From NCBI GenBank assembly GCA_903901045.1, contig CAIUPP010000021.1, positions 1-64,000 on the forward strand: a stretch of DNA of 64,000 nt, written 5' to 3'. The notes beneath the pieces were generated by a model. That model saw only the letters and a list, made by a program, of their open reading frames with translations, searched no databases and had not been told where the DNA came from. This document shows positions 14,487-23,369 of the stretch, in pieces. The number at the start of each line of letters is the position of its first letter. Position 1 is the first letter of the stretch. Source of the stretch: an uncultured Planctomycetota bacterium. GTDB lineage: Bacteria > Planctomycetota > Brocadiia > CAIUPP01. The position numbers and the translations under genes were made by a program.

Positions 14487-15557
14487 ATGCCCGATCAGAA
14501 CCCCGGCGAACACAAGCGGCGGCCCCGTTACCGGGGAACGCACCCGCGCCGTTTCGAGGAGCGGTACAAGGAGCAGGACCCGGAGGCGCACCCGGAGGTG
14601 CAGGAGCGTCTGCGCGCGCGCGGTCGCACCCCCGCGGGGACGCATTTGCCGGTGCTGGCGGCGGAGGTGATGGCGGCGCTCGACCTTCGGCCGGGCCAGA
14701 CGGTGGCGGATTGCACGCTGGGGTATGGCGGGCACGCTTCCGAACTGCTCCGGCGGATCGCGCCGGGGGGCAGGCTGGTCGGCTTCGATGTGGATGCGGC
14801 GACGCTGGAGCGCACGCGCGCGCGGCTGGAGGCGCTCGCGGCGCAGTCCGGGGCGCGCCTCCATGTCTTTCGCAGCAACTTCGCCGGGATCGCCCGTCCG
14901 ATGCGGGAACTGGGGATCGAGGGGTACGATGCGATCCTGGCCGACCTCGGCGTCTCCAGCATGCAGATCGACGACCCGGCGCGCGGCTTCAGCTATCGCC
15001 AGGACGGCCCGCTGGATATGCGGATGGATGACCGCATTACCCAGAGCGCAGCCGATCTGCTGCGGACGTTGTCGGCGGAGGAGCTCTGCGCTGCGCTGAG
15101 CGACCTGGGGGAGGAGCCGGACGCGGAGGGGATTGCGCAGCGGATCGCGGCGGAGCGCGCGGCGCGGCCCATCGCGCGGACGGTGGAGTTGGCGGAGATG
15201 GTGCTGGCTGTGAAGGGGATTACGCGTCTGGAGTGGCGCGAGAGGGCGAAACGCGGCGAGACGCACCCCGCCGCGCTGACTTTCCAGGCGCTGCGGATGC
15301 TGGTGAATGACGAGTTGGGGGCGTTGAATCAGTTCCTTCGCGCGGCCCCCTATTGCCTGCGTCCCGGCGGACGCATGGCCATTATCAGTTTTCACAATGG
15401 GGAGGACCGGCTGGTGAAGAGCAATTTCCGCGACGCGCTGCGCGCGGGGCTCTTCTCCGAGGCGAGCGACGCGCCCATCCGTCCGGGCTCGCGGGAACTC
15501 AACGCCAACCCGCGCGCGGCGTCGGCCAAGCTGCGGTGGGCGAAGCGGACGGGGTAA
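14487..15557 (+). CDS. rsmH: 16S rRNA (cytosine-1402-N4)-methyltransferase
   Basis: A 356-residue SAM-dependent methyltransferase (MraW/RsmH) acting on the ribosomal P site. Seen: HLPVLAAEVM at the start of the domain, the SAM loop DCTLGYGGHASELL, GFDVDAATLERT, ADLGVSSMQIDDPARGFSY, DMRMD, TFQALRMLVNDEL and ISFHNGEDRLVK. About 52 residues precede HLPVL and are rich in Arg, Glu and Pro (KRRPRYRGTHPRRFEERYKE), an extension absent from E. coli RsmH. The usual neighbours ftsL, ftsI and murE are missing, so the gene is outside a division-cell-wall cluster. A GCATGC repeat lies just upstream. Confidence 0.93.
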   Translation: MPDQNPGEHKRRPRYRGTHPRRFEERYKEQDPEAHPEVQERLRARGRTPAGTHLPVLAAEVMAALDLRPGQTVADCTLGYGGHASELLRRIAPGGRLVGFDVDAATLERTRARLEALAAQSGARLHVFRSNFAGIARPMRELGIEGYDAILADLGVSSMQIDDPARGFSYRQDGPLDMRMDDRITQSAADLLRTLSAEELCAALSDLGEEPDAEGIAQRIAAERAARPIARTVELAEMVLAVKGITRLEWRERAKRGETHPAALTFQALRMLVNDELGALNQFLRAAPYCLRPGGRMAIISFHNGEDRLVKSNFRDALRAGLFSEASDAPIRPGSRELNANPRAASAKLRWAKRTG

Positions 15558-15653
15558 CGACAACAGCGCTCACCGCGGAGACGCGGAGAACGGAAGGATG
15601 AGGGCAACGGCAACGGACGTCCCTGCGAATAGCGTGAAAGTGTTCCGGGCCCC

Positions 15654-17243
15654 TTACCACGTTGCGGTGGGTCGGGATGCGTTTTTGCGGGCCATTGCCA
15701 TTAGATTGAGGGCAGTCGTGGTCTGCTCGCGCGCTTCACGCTCCTGCAGCCAGATGAAGAAGGCGTAGCTCACCACCCCCGTCGCCAGCGCCCAGGCGGC
15801 CATGTCCGTCTTCAGGAGCGTATCGTAGAGACCGTGCAGGACCATGGGCACCGCGAGGACCGGAGCAAGAGCGCGAACCCAGTCCATCCAGGCCAACTCG
15901 CCCTGAAGCTGGTCGCGACGCCTCTGAAGCAGAATACACGCCGCGCCTGCCCACGCCGCGTGCATCGCCGCGCAGGAGACGAACCGCACGACGTACATCC
16001 CCAGTTGGCTCTCGCCGTTGTAGTAGCGCGCGGAGTACATGATTCCTTCCGAAATCCCGAAGCCTGCGCCGCTGGCCAGTCCGTAGACGCAGGCGCCTCG
16101 CCAGTCCAACTCCCCCTTGTTGCGATAAACCCAGATAAGCGGCAGGAGCTTGCACAGTTCCTCGATCAGTCCGACGCCGAACGTGAATCCCAGGAAGCTC
16201 AGGAAGAATCCGTTGGAGGGATCATCCGCCGCCGCATAGGAGAAGGCCAGGGCAACGAGAATCAGCCAGATGAGCATGATGATTCCGCCCCCGCGCATGC
16301 GGAGTGCCGTCGCGAGTCCGGCGAGCCATTGTACGGCGAGCAGCATCACGATGCCGATGGTACCCGTGAAGAAGCCCACGCCGAGCAGATGCCCCACCTT
16401 GGCGTTGCCGCGCGGGTAGGCGAAGCAGAAATAGGAGAGGAACAGAATCGCCGCAAGGCCCGCCAGCCCCCAGTGGCCCCAGGTCTTCTTGGGAAGGAAA
16501 GGAGGGGGCTGGAGTCCGCAATGCTTCAGCATGAACGAAGCCTTGATTTCTTCCAGGAGCTGCGTCACGCTGTCCTTGTCCACGGAGACGCTGTGCTGTT
16601 TGCTCAGGGCGGTAATCTGATCGTTCAGTTCCTCAAGATGAGCCTTCAATTCCGTGTCGCTGAATAGATCGGCCCAGGCAATCAACAGGTTGACAGAGAG
16701 TCCTTCTTTCTCAAGCTGCGTCACCCGCTGCTGCATATCCGGTCGGGCCGCGAGTCGTTCTTTGAGCCGCTGCTGAAACGCGGGCGCGACTTGTTTGGGG
16801 TCAATCGCCTTGGGCTTGGGAGCGAAGACGGAGAACGCCAGGGGGATGATCGCCAGCAGGAAGAGCCAACGGAGCCACTGCGTCGAGGATTTGTTCGCCA
16901 GCGCCATGGCCCCCTGCAACTCCACAAGGTCGCCGGTTGCGGCGGAGGCGGTTTTCGGCTTGGGCGGTATGACGGGAGAAGGCGAGGCTGCGGCCGGGCG
17001 CAACGGCGCTGAAACGGCCGGCGGGGGCTTCGGCGTCGCAGAGACGGCTCCCGCCGCGACGGAAGGCGCGGCCTTGACGGGGGCGGGCTTGGGGGCGGCG
17101 GAGGGGGCGATCACAGGAGTTTCCTGCGGCCGCGCGACGTTCACGGTTCCGCATTTCGGGCACTTGAAACGCTTGCCCGCCATGGTCGCCGGCAGACGAA
17201 GCCGCGCTGCGCAGTTGCTGCATTGGACGATCGAAGGTTCCAT
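15654..17243 (-). CDS. PrsW-family intramembrane protease with N-terminal zinc ribbon
   Basis: A 529-residue protein. Residues 8-31 form a zinc ribbon (C8xxC11 and C28xxC31, FKCPKCGTV). Residues about 35-110 are a Pro/Ala-rich linker. One membrane segment follows near 125-145, then a charged soluble segment, then about eight membrane segments. The PrsW motifs are present: EELCKLLPL, GFGISEGIMY, HAAWAG and the late HGLYD. Such proteases cleave membrane-bound regulators (PrsW acts on anti-sigma RsiW). The ATG at 17241-17243 was chosen because it gives the intact zinc ribbon and has GAGGG upstream. No sigma/anti-sigma pair is adjacent. Confidence 0.85.
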   Translation of the reverse strand: MEPSIVQCSNCAARLRLPATMAGKRFKCPKCGTVNVARPQETPVIAPSAAPKPAPVKAAPSVAAGAVSATPKPPPAVSAPLRPAAASPSPVIPPKPKTASAATGDLVELQGAMALANKSSTQWLRWLFLLAIIPLAFSVFAPKPKAIDPKQVAPAFQQRLKERLAARPDMQQRVTQLEKEGLSVNLLIAWADLFSDTELKAHLEELNDQITALSKQHSVSVDKDSVTQLLEEIKASFMLKHCGLQPPPFLPKKTWGHWGLAGLAAILFLSYFCFAYPRGNAKVGHLLGVGFFTGTIGIVMLLAVQWLAGLATALRMRGGGIIMLIWLILVALAFSYAAADDPSNGFFLSFLGFTFGVGLIEELCKLLPLIWVYRNKGELDWRGACVYGLASGAGFGISEGIMYSARYYNGESQLGMYVVRFVSCAAMHAAWAGAACILLQRRRDQLQGELAWMDWVRALAPVLAVPMVLHGLYDTLLKTDMAAWALATGVVSYAFFIWLQEREAREQTTTALNLMAMARKNASRPTATW

Positions 17244-17373
17244 CGGCGCCCTCTCTTGCCGCTCCGCCGGATACCTGTTTGTCCGAGCGTTCTTTCGCTG
17301 ACCGGACGGTGCCCCAGTATCGCGAGAATGGGGGAAAGAGTCAAGGAGGCTGCGAGGTCGTTTCGCAACGGGA

Positions 17374-18111
17374 CTACTTCGCCGCACTCGCCCCTATCGT
17401 ACTCGCCTCATCCCCTCGGACGGCGCATTGGCGGATGTATTTGGAGCAGCGGCGGCAGAGGTCGCGCAGTTGGTCGGGGTTGTAGGGCGCGACGGAATTC
17501 AATTCCGAATTGAGGCAGTTGAGGGGGCGGAATCCCTGGAGGTAGTAGAGGGCGGCGCCGCGGATGCCCAGGGCGGTGGCTTCGACGGCGTCGGGGTCGA
17601 GTTGCGCGGGGCAGAGGGTGGTGCGGAATTCATACGCGATGTCGCTGCTGATGAGCAGTTCGATGCTGTGGCGGATGGAGTCGATGTCCACTTCGACGCC
17701 GGCGATTTCGCTGTAGCGCTGGCCGAGCGGCCCCTTGACGTCCATCGCGACGTAGTCCAGCAATTTCTCCGCTATGAGCCGCTCGATTACTTCGGGGCGG
17801 CTGCCGTTGGTGTCGAGTTTGACCAGCAGTCCGTCCTGGCGGAAGAGGCGGATGAGGTCGGCCAGTTCGGGTTGCAGGGTGGGTTCGCCGCCGCTGATGA
17901 CGATGCCGTCGATCCATCCCTTGCGGCGGCGCAGGGCGCTGCGCACGGCGTCCAGCGGGATGCTCTCGTCGTTCGGGGAGGATTCGAGCAGGTAGCGCGC
18001 ATGGCAGACGCCGCAACGGAAGTTGCAGCCGGGGAGGAACACCTCGGCTGCAATCTTCCCCTCCCAGTCGATCAGGGTGTTCTCGATGAACCCTCTAATG
18101 GGCGGCAGCAC
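17374..18111 (-). CDS. nrdG: Anaerobic ribonucleotide reductase activating protein (radical SAM)
   Basis: A 245-residue radical SAM protein that installs the glycyl radical on NrdD. The 4Fe-4S motif is in FLPGCNFRCGVCHA (CxxxCxxC), followed by the SAM-contact ISGGEPTLQ and LDTNGSRPEV. A Cys pair near the C-terminus (CRRCSKYIRQC) may bind a further cluster. GTG start at 18109-18111 with GGGAG upstream, nine bases after the glutaredoxin stop. It is the longer NrdG type found with the three-domain NrdD of anaerobes rather than the short E. coli type. Confidence 0.9.
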   Translation of the reverse strand: MLPPIRGFIENTLIDWEGKIAAEVFLPGCNFRCGVCHARYLLESSPNDESIPLDAVRSALRRRKGWIDGIVISGGEPTLQPELADLIRLFRQDGLLVKLDTNGSRPEVIERLIAEKLLDYVAMDVKGPLGQRYSEIAGVEVDIDSIRHSIELLISSDIAYEFRTTLCPAQLDPDAVEATALGIRGAALYYLQGFRPLNCLNSELNSVAPYNPDQLRDLCRRCSKYIRQCAVRGDEASTIGASAAK

Positions 18112-18120
18112 GGAGTCTCC

Positions 18121-18390
18121 CTAGAGGACCATCCGGACGGCCTGCGAGTTGGGGACTTCGCCGTCCCAGCGGGCGGCCTGGCGTCCATCTTTCTCGACCA
18201 GGACGACGGGAATGGCGTTGCCGACGTCATAGAAGGCGCCCTCGGCGAGACCGTCGACAGTATCGAGGTCGTGGAACTGCATCTCAACTTCCTGGAGTTT
18301 CCACTCCGAGAGGAAGTGGTTGAGCTTGTTCTTGGTGGTCTTGCACTTGGCGCAACCGTTCTTTCCGAAGAGGCGAATTTTTGTCGCCAT
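18121..18390 (-). CDS. Glutaredoxin-like thiol protein linked to the anaerobic reductase
   Basis: An 89-residue thioredoxin-fold protein with the redox pair C13xxC16 in GKNGCAKCK and a cis-proline in AIPVVLV. It probably supplies electrons for ribonucleotide reduction or keeps NrdD or NrdG thiols reduced, which follows from its place between nrdD and nrdG. The ATG has AGGAG seven bases upstream. The protein is close in size to NrdH/glutaredoxin. Confidence 0.85.
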   Translation of the reverse strand: MATKIRLFGKNGCAKCKTTKNKLNHFLSEWKLQEVEMQFHDLDTVDGLAEGAFYDVGNAIPVVLVEKDGRQAARWDGEVPNSQAVRMVL

Positions 18391-18476
18391 GTCAGGCTCC
18401 TGTTAAGTCCGTTCTATCTGTCAAGCCGCTGAGACGCGGCCACAATTTCATTCCGGTTCGACTGTTCCGTGCGGCT

Positions 18477-18578
18477 GGGGCAAGGCATGCCTTGCCCCTA
18501 CGATGGCTCGCGGGCTAAAGCCCGCGCTACACAGACGGCAAGCGTGCGACGAGTCGCGGGCTGAAGCCCGCGCTACAT
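18477..18578. repeat. Three palindromic repeats between nrdD and the glutaredoxin gene
   Basis: 18477-18501 is a GCATGC element (core CAAGGCATGCCTTG). 18510-18525 (CGGGCTAAAGCCCG) and 18555-18573 (CGCGGGCTGAAGCCCGCG) belong to the GGGCTAAAGCCC family, which also occurs near 8366 and 8562. They split an otherwise tight nrd operon and could lower expression of the downstream genes. Confidence 0.65.
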
Positions 18579-18614
18579 GGGCTGCGCCTGTGTGCGAGGC
18601 CGGCGGCGCATTCC

Positions 18615-21038
18615 TCAGACAACCGCCTTCTGCTCGGCCACGGCGCGCGCGACGCTGTAGTTGCCGCGATGGCGGTCCTTGAGTTCGCCGAGCTTGCTCT
18701 TGTTCCAGTTGTTGATGCGGCTGAAGTACCCGACGATGCGGGTGACTCCGTAGACGTTGGTGGAGTTGCAGAAGTCGCAGTGCTCGGTGAGTTTCTGGCT
18801 GACGCGGTTGCAGGCGTTGCAGATGGTGAATTCCGGCGAGATGGTCAGCTGCGCGGCCTGGGTGTTCTGGAAGGTCTTCTGGACGAGCGCCAGGACGCTG
18901 GCGGTCGCGGGTCGCTCTTCGCCGATGAAGGCGTGGATGATGGCGCCGGACTCGATGAGCGGGTGGAACTTGCTCTGGAGGCGGATGCGGTCGACGATGT
19001 CCACGGGGGCGTCGGCGCGCAGGTGGATGGAGTTGGTGTAGTAGATTTCATCCTGCTGGATGTTCCCCTTGACGATCTTCTCGGCCTGCGGGAAGCGGCG
19101 CAGGTCGATCTTGGCCATGCGGCGCGCGGCGCTTTCGGCCGGGGACTCTTCGAGGGCGAATTTCAGGCCGCTCTTCTTGGTCTCTTCCTTGCAGCGGAAG
19201 TGCATGGCGGCGACGATCTTGAGGCCGAGCTTGTAGATCTCCTCGCTCTCGTGCAGTTCGTGGCCGGTGAGGTACTGGAGGCATTCGTTCAGGCCGATGA
19301 GGCCGAGGATGAAGGTGCACTTGTCCAGGTCGACGTACGGGCGGCCGTCGGCGGCGGCCTTGCCCAGCTGCCAGAGCGGGAGGTGCGGGGCGCTCATGAG
19401 GCGCGCGATGAATTCCTTTTTCTGGTAGTGCGCCTTGAAGGCGATCTCCATGGCGCGGTCGATTTCCTTGTACAGCCCTTCGATGTTTCCCGCGCCGGCG
19501 CGGTAGGCGCACTGCGGGAGGTTGATGGTGATGTTCTGGAATCCGCAGAAGCGCATGCTCTCGAGGTGCTTGAGCATGTAGTTGTCTTCGATGGTGGTGC
19601 GCAGGCGGCAGCAGGCGGAAAGGGTGACTTCGTCGCGGTCGAAGACGAAGTAGGGGCTGCCGTTCTCCGCGGCGATCTGGCAGGCGTATTTGAGGAGTTC
19701 GTACTGCGCGGGGTCGCTGAAGGTTTCCGCGTTGACGTGCAGGTCGCACTTCGGGAAGGCGAAGATGTGGCCGTTGCTGTCTCCCTTGCGCCAGACGTCG
19801 AGCATGGCGCGGGTGAACTTCATGGCGGTCTCGGCGTAGTCGCCGTAGGTGCGGCCGGTTTCCTTGCCGCCGGGGCCGATGGCGGCGACGTTCTGCATGT
19901 AGCGGGGGACGCCGGTGTGCACGTTGAAGTCGAGGAAGAGCGTCTGACCGCCGCGGCTGAACGCGCTCTGCGATCCGCTGAAGATGAGGTGCTGCGCTTC
20001 CTGGCGCATTTCCTTGTCGGACATTCCTTCGACGTACGGGGCGTAGAGGATGTTGATGTAGCCGACCCCGAGCGCGCCGGCGTAGTACGCCTGCATGGAG
20101 GCCAGGAAGGTGTTCAAGTGGCCGGTGAGCGTGCGCGCGTGCTGCGCCGGGGCGGAGTGGGTGTCGAGGTTCTGAAGGGTGAGCCCGTATTTCTTGAGGT
20201 ATTCGAGGGAGTGGCTCGAGCAGTAGACGCGCGTGGGGTAGCCCAGGTCGTGCAGGTGGACCATACCCTGCAGGTGCGCTTCGGCGACGTCCTTGCTGAA
20301 GATTTTGCGCAGCGCGTACTGCTTGAGGGTGGTCTCGGCGATGGCGAGGTTGATCGCCTCGGGGTTGTTCGATGCGATGTTGGAGTTCTCGTTGCTCTTG
20401 GAGAAGATGACCTCTTCGAGGTCGTAGACGGGCATGCCGATGGTGACCTGCTTTTCGAGGTGGGCGCGCAGGCCGCGCTCGAAGAGTTCGTTGTCGACCA
20501 GTTCGCGGATGAGGCTGGTGCTGATGCGCTTCATGCCGCTGGCGATGACGCGGCGCTCGACGGCGGAGGCGACCTCGGCGGAAAGCTGCGCGGGCAGGTC
20601 GGCTTCCTTCTCCAGGGCGAGGGCGATGAGCTGCTTGTTCCAGGGCTGGAGTTCGTCGCGCGTGGCGGGGTCCACCAGCAGGGAGATGTCGGTGGTGTTG
20701 TTCTTCTCGGCCACCTGCTTGCGGACTTTCATCGTCTCGCGCACGCGGGCGCGGCGCTCGCGGTAGAGGATGTACGCCTTGGCGGTTTTCGCGTGGCCGG
20801 TCTCGATGAGCACCTTCTCCACCATGTCCTGAATTTCTTCGATGGTGGGGATGCCGTTGGGGCCGTACTGCTTTTCGAGGAAGAGGACGACGACGTCCGC
20901 AATCTCCTCGGCGAGCTGGCGGTCTTCGCCGCCGACAGCCTGCGCCGCCTTGAAGATGGCGTCGGCGATTTTCTGCTGGTCAAATTGTACGGGCTGCCCT
21001 GAACGCTTGCGCACTTGCTTGATGATGCTGACGCCCAT
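18615..21038 (-). CDS. nrdD: Anaerobic (class III) ribonucleoside-triphosphate reductase
   Basis: An 807-residue glycyl-radical enzyme making dNTPs from NTPs without oxygen. Residues about 5-95 are an ATP-cone (VRKRSGQPVQFDQQKIADAI) giving allosteric dATP control. The central barrel includes HLHDLGYPTRVYCSSHSLEY and FDRDEVTLSACCRLRTTI. Near the C-terminus the structural zinc site is CNACNRVSQKLTEHCDFC and the radical glycine lies in TRIVGYFSRINNW. ATG with AAGGAG six bases upstream. It follows nrdR by 48 bp, so the two share a promoter carrying NrdR boxes. It is the only ribonucleotide reductase in the window. Confidence 0.96.
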   Translation of the reverse strand: MGVSIIKQVRKRSGQPVQFDQQKIADAIFKAAQAVGGEDRQLAEEIADVVVLFLEKQYGPNGIPTIEEIQDMVEKVLIETGHAKTAKAYILYRERRARVRETMKVRKQVAEKNNTTDISLLVDPATRDELQPWNKQLIALALEKEADLPAQLSAEVASAVERRVIASGMKRISTSLIRELVDNELFERGLRAHLEKQVTIGMPVYDLEEVIFSKSNENSNIASNNPEAINLAIAETTLKQYALRKIFSKDVAEAHLQGMVHLHDLGYPTRVYCSSHSLEYLKKYGLTLQNLDTHSAPAQHARTLTGHLNTFLASMQAYYAGALGVGYINILYAPYVEGMSDKEMRQEAQHLIFSGSQSAFSRGGQTLFLDFNVHTGVPRYMQNVAAIGPGGKETGRTYGDYAETAMKFTRAMLDVWRKGDSNGHIFAFPKCDLHVNAETFSDPAQYELLKYACQIAAENGSPYFVFDRDEVTLSACCRLRTTIEDNYMLKHLESMRFCGFQNITINLPQCAYRAGAGNIEGLYKEIDRAMEIAFKAHYQKKEFIARLMSAPHLPLWQLGKAAADGRPYVDLDKCTFILGLIGLNECLQYLTGHELHESEEIYKLGLKIVAAMHFRCKEETKKSGLKFALEESPAESAARRMAKIDLRRFPQAEKIVKGNIQQDEIYYTNSIHLRADAPVDIVDRIRLQSKFHPLIESGAIIHAFIGEERPATASVLALVQKTFQNTQAAQLTISPEFTICNACNRVSQKLTEHCDFCNSTNVYGVTRIVGYFSRINNWNKSKLGELKDRHRGNYSVARAVAEQKAVV

Positions 21039-21086
21039 GAATGACTCCTTCGTTATGATGATCGTCTCAATATATATGACACCGGG

Positions 21087-21542
21087 CTATTGCCGGTCCA
21101 ACATCGGCTTTACTTCGTCGACGAAATCCGCCACGTCCTTGAATTCGCGGTACACCGAGGCGAAACGAACGAACGCCACCTTGTCGACTTCGCGCAACTT
21201 CTTCATCACCAACTGCCCGACCTGGCGCGTCGTCACTTCCTTGTCGTAGTGCGAGTAAATTTCATTCTCGATGTCGGCCACCGTTTGCTCGATCAGGTCG
21301 GTCGAGACGGGGCGCTTCTCGCACGCTTTCAGAATGCCGTTGAAAATCTTCATGCGGTCGAACTCGACGCGCCGTCCATCCTTTTTTACCACGCGGATCG
21401 GCAGCGTCTCAACCTTTTCGTACGTCGTGAATCTTCTTCCACACGCCAAGCACTCCCTGCGACGCCGTATTGTAGCGCCCTCCCCTGACGAGCGGGAGTC
21501 CACCACTTTATCACGATCCTCACGGCAATACGGACAACGCAT
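21087..21542 (-). CDS. nrdR: Transcriptional repressor NrdR
   Basis: A 151-residue regulator of ribonucleotide reductase genes. The zinc ribbon has CPYCREDRDKVVDSR and CLACGRRF, the latter preceded by IRRRREC; the ATP-cone begins PIRVVKKDGRRVEFDRMKI. Length is typical. It binds paired NrdR boxes when loaded with ATP/dATP. Two such boxes overlap its own promoter 75-120 bp upstream, so nrdR-nrdD is very likely autoregulated. The ATG at 21540-21542 has GAGGCG upstream. Confidence 0.96.
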   Translation of the reverse strand: MRCPYCREDRDKVVDSRSSGEGATIRRRRECLACGRRFTTYEKVETLPIRVVKKDGRRVEFDRMKIFNGILKACEKRPVSTDLIEQTVADIENEIYSHYDKEVTTRQVGQLVMKKLREVDKVAFVRFASVYREFKDVADFVDEVKPMLDRQ

Positions 21543-21615
21543 GGGAACGCCTCATTAGAAATGCAGCAAAGAGGCCCATTTTACTGCTTTTTACGCCCCG
21601 AGTACGCCCTGCAAT

Positions 21616-21667
21616 ACACAACATATAGGCGGGAGCCAATCTTAGCTGCACTATATGTAGTTGTCAA
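21616..21667 (-). promoter_or_regulatory. nrdR-nrdD promoter with two NrdR boxes
   Basis: The minus-strand promoter is TTGACA (21662-21667), 17 bases, TAAGAT (21639-21644). NrdR box 2 (21648-21663, core CTATATGTAG) fills the spacer and touches the -35. Box 1 (21616-21631, core CAACATATAG) covers the start site. Each box matches 12 of 16 positions of the family consensus acaCwAtATaTwGtgt, and the box centres are 32 bp apart, the spacing known for NrdR pairs. Confidence 0.85.
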
Positions 21668-21731
21668 GTATTTTTAAGATCAGGTTAGCCCAATGTTTAT
21701 GCGGCGTTTCCCGATATAGGTCATTTTTCCT

Positions 21732-22310
21732 CTAAATACGAGCTTTTCCGGATACGGAAGCACTCTTTTTATTTCCGCGCGGCCCGAGGGGAAAAGAGCG
21801 CGTTTTGTGCCGCTCGAAGTCGAAAAGGTCCACTTTGACTTTCGCCTCGCCGAAAAGCTCCTTGGCCAGCGGATCGGCGTAATCGCTCTGGGCGACGATG
21901 CGCCGGATGCCGCCGTTGATGAGCATCTTGGCGCAGAGTGAGCAGGGGAAGAGCGTGGAGTAGAGCGTCGCGTCCTGGACGCGTATGCCGTGGTTGGCCG
22001 CCTGGATCAGCACGTTCATCTCCGCGTGGAGTCCGCGGCAGAGTTCGTGCCGCGTGCCGGAGGGGACGTTCTGCTGGGCGCGCAGGCAGCCGACTTCGCC
22101 GCAGTGTCGCACGCCGCGCGGGGCGCCGTTGTAGCCGGTGGCCAGAATGCGCTTGTCGAGCACGAGGATGCCGCCCACCTGGCGGCGCAAACAGGTGGAG
22201 CGCCGGGCGACCTCGCGCGTGATGCGCGAGAAATATTCATCCCAACTGGGACGGTCGTGCGGCTCGGAGCAGATGCTTTTCGTTGCGCTTTTCTTGGAGA
22301 TGGTTTTCAT
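21732..22310 (-). CDS. dCMP deaminase
   Basis: A 192-residue zinc-dependent deaminase converting dCMP to dUMP for thymidylate synthesis. The catalytic HAE is in RGLHAEMNV and the zinc-binding PCxxC is in LFPCSLCAKML. The insertion HCGEVGCLRAQQNVPSG, with extra Cys/His, is typical of dCMP deaminases rather than cytidine deaminases. The start overlaps the stop of the lipoprotein gene as ATGA. It lies upstream of the nrd genes on the same strand, with the NrdR-controlled promoter between them. It has a Lys/Arg-rich C-terminal tail of about 20 residues. Confidence 0.93.
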   Translation of the reverse strand: MKTISKKSATKSICSEPHDRPSWDEYFSRITREVARRSTCLRRQVGGILVLDKRILATGYNGAPRGVRHCGEVGCLRAQQNVPSGTRHELCRGLHAEMNVLIQAANHGIRVQDATLYSTLFPCSLCAKMLINGGIRRIVAQSDYADPLAKELFGEAKVKVDLFDFERHKTRSFPLGPRGNKKSASVSGKARI

Positions 22311-23146
22311 GGCTGCGCGGGTTCCTCTTCATTTCCATATTTCATCAGCGCCGTGGCCTCGCTGGTCAGGAGGAAGTTGGAGGCTCCCTCGCTGCGGGAG
22401 GAGGTGCGGATGGTGACGAGGTCGAGAAGCTTCCCCTCGCCGTCATACAGGCTCCAGCTCATGCGGTCGGATTCGGCGCGGAGAATGGCGTAGCGTCCTC
22501 CGCGCGGCGCGGGGTTCAGCCAGAGCGTGTCGACCGGCGCGGCGGCGGGGTCGGTGGGAAGCGCGAGGTAGCGCACAGCGGTCTCCCCAATGGAGCCGAC
22601 CGGCCGGCTGCGCAGGTAGCCCTGGCCCGGCGAGAGCGCGAGAACCACGCCATGCTGCTCCAGGGAGCGCGCGAGGTCGTCGAAGCCGTCGCTGACGCGC
22701 GCCGCCAGGACCGGCTCGGGCAGCAGCGCGACTTTCCATGGGCGCAGCGATGCCGCGGCGTCGGCCAGGTTGCGTTTGCGGAATTCCGGGTCGGAGACGA
22801 ACCGCTGGAGGTCGACGATCTGGCTGACGTGCACGACGCCGACGTCCATGCCGCTGACGCCGCTGGGCGGGGGGATCGCGCCGGGGGCTTCCGCCGACAG
22901 AGTCCGCGAGCTCCAGACGCACTCTTTGTCCGAGGCGTCGGCGATGAAGACCACCGTCGGGGAGAAGGTCATCACCCGTTGGTAGAGCGGGCCGGGGGAT
23001 GTTTCGCCCGGGGCGAGCGCGTAGAAGCCGATGACGGTCTCGCGGCTGAAGAGCTTGGAGGAGCCGAGTTGACGCTGCGTGGAGCAGCCGCCAAGCGTCG
23101 TGAGCAGGAGCGCAGCGCACATTATATATCTTGCGACGGAATTCAT
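22307..23146 (-). CDS. Predicted lipoprotein of unknown function
   Basis: A 279-residue protein with a lipoprotein signal: a hydrophobic N-terminus ending in the lipobox LGGC (MNSVARYIMCAALLLTTLGGC). The ATG at 23144-23146 was chosen because AAGAGG precedes it and because the lipobox is then at a normal distance; the open frame continues upstream without a signal. The mature part has DVGVVHVSQIVDLQRF and GGRYAILRAESDRMSWSLYDGEGKLLDLVTI, with no family I recognise. It overlaps dCMP deaminase by four bases, so the two are co-translated, although a functional link is not obvious. Confidence 0.75.
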   Translation of the reverse strand: MNSVARYIMCAALLLTTLGGCSTQRQLGSSKLFSRETVIGFYALAPGETSPGPLYQRVMTFSPTVVFIADASDKECVWSSRTLSAEAPGAIPPPSGVSGMDVGVVHVSQIVDLQRFVSDPEFRKRNLADAAASLRPWKVALLPEPVLAARVSDGFDDLARSLEQHGVVLALSPGQGYLRSRPVGSIGETAVRYLALPTDPAAAPVDTLWLNPAPRGGRYAILRAESDRMSWSLYDGEGKLLDLVTIRTSSRSEGASNFLLTSEATALMKYGNEEEPAQP

Positions 23147-23369
23147 AACCTCTTCCCGCCCCCCGGGAATGTCAGAGGGGCTGTATAAATTCAGCAAGGT
23201 ACATTGTAGAATGTCTGATGTCCAGTACAAAATCGAAAAGAATGGAGAAAGAGGGAAACCACAGATTCACACAGAGAGACACTGTACGAACGAGAGATAA
23301 GTAACTGCCGCTGACGTACTGTGTCCTTCCGTGTGCGCCTGTGGTTCTCCCCCGTTAAGGAGGTGTTCT

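Noticed and set aside
18669-21002. 777-residue plus-strand frame antisense to nrdD
   Set aside because: Composition is Val/Ala/Gly/Asp/Glu biased with no motif, and nrdD on the other strand is unmistakable.
21068-21077. Third NrdR box just before nrdD (CAATATATAT)
   Set aside because: Only the core matches and the final G is missing; there is no partner box 31-32 bp away and no promoter around it.
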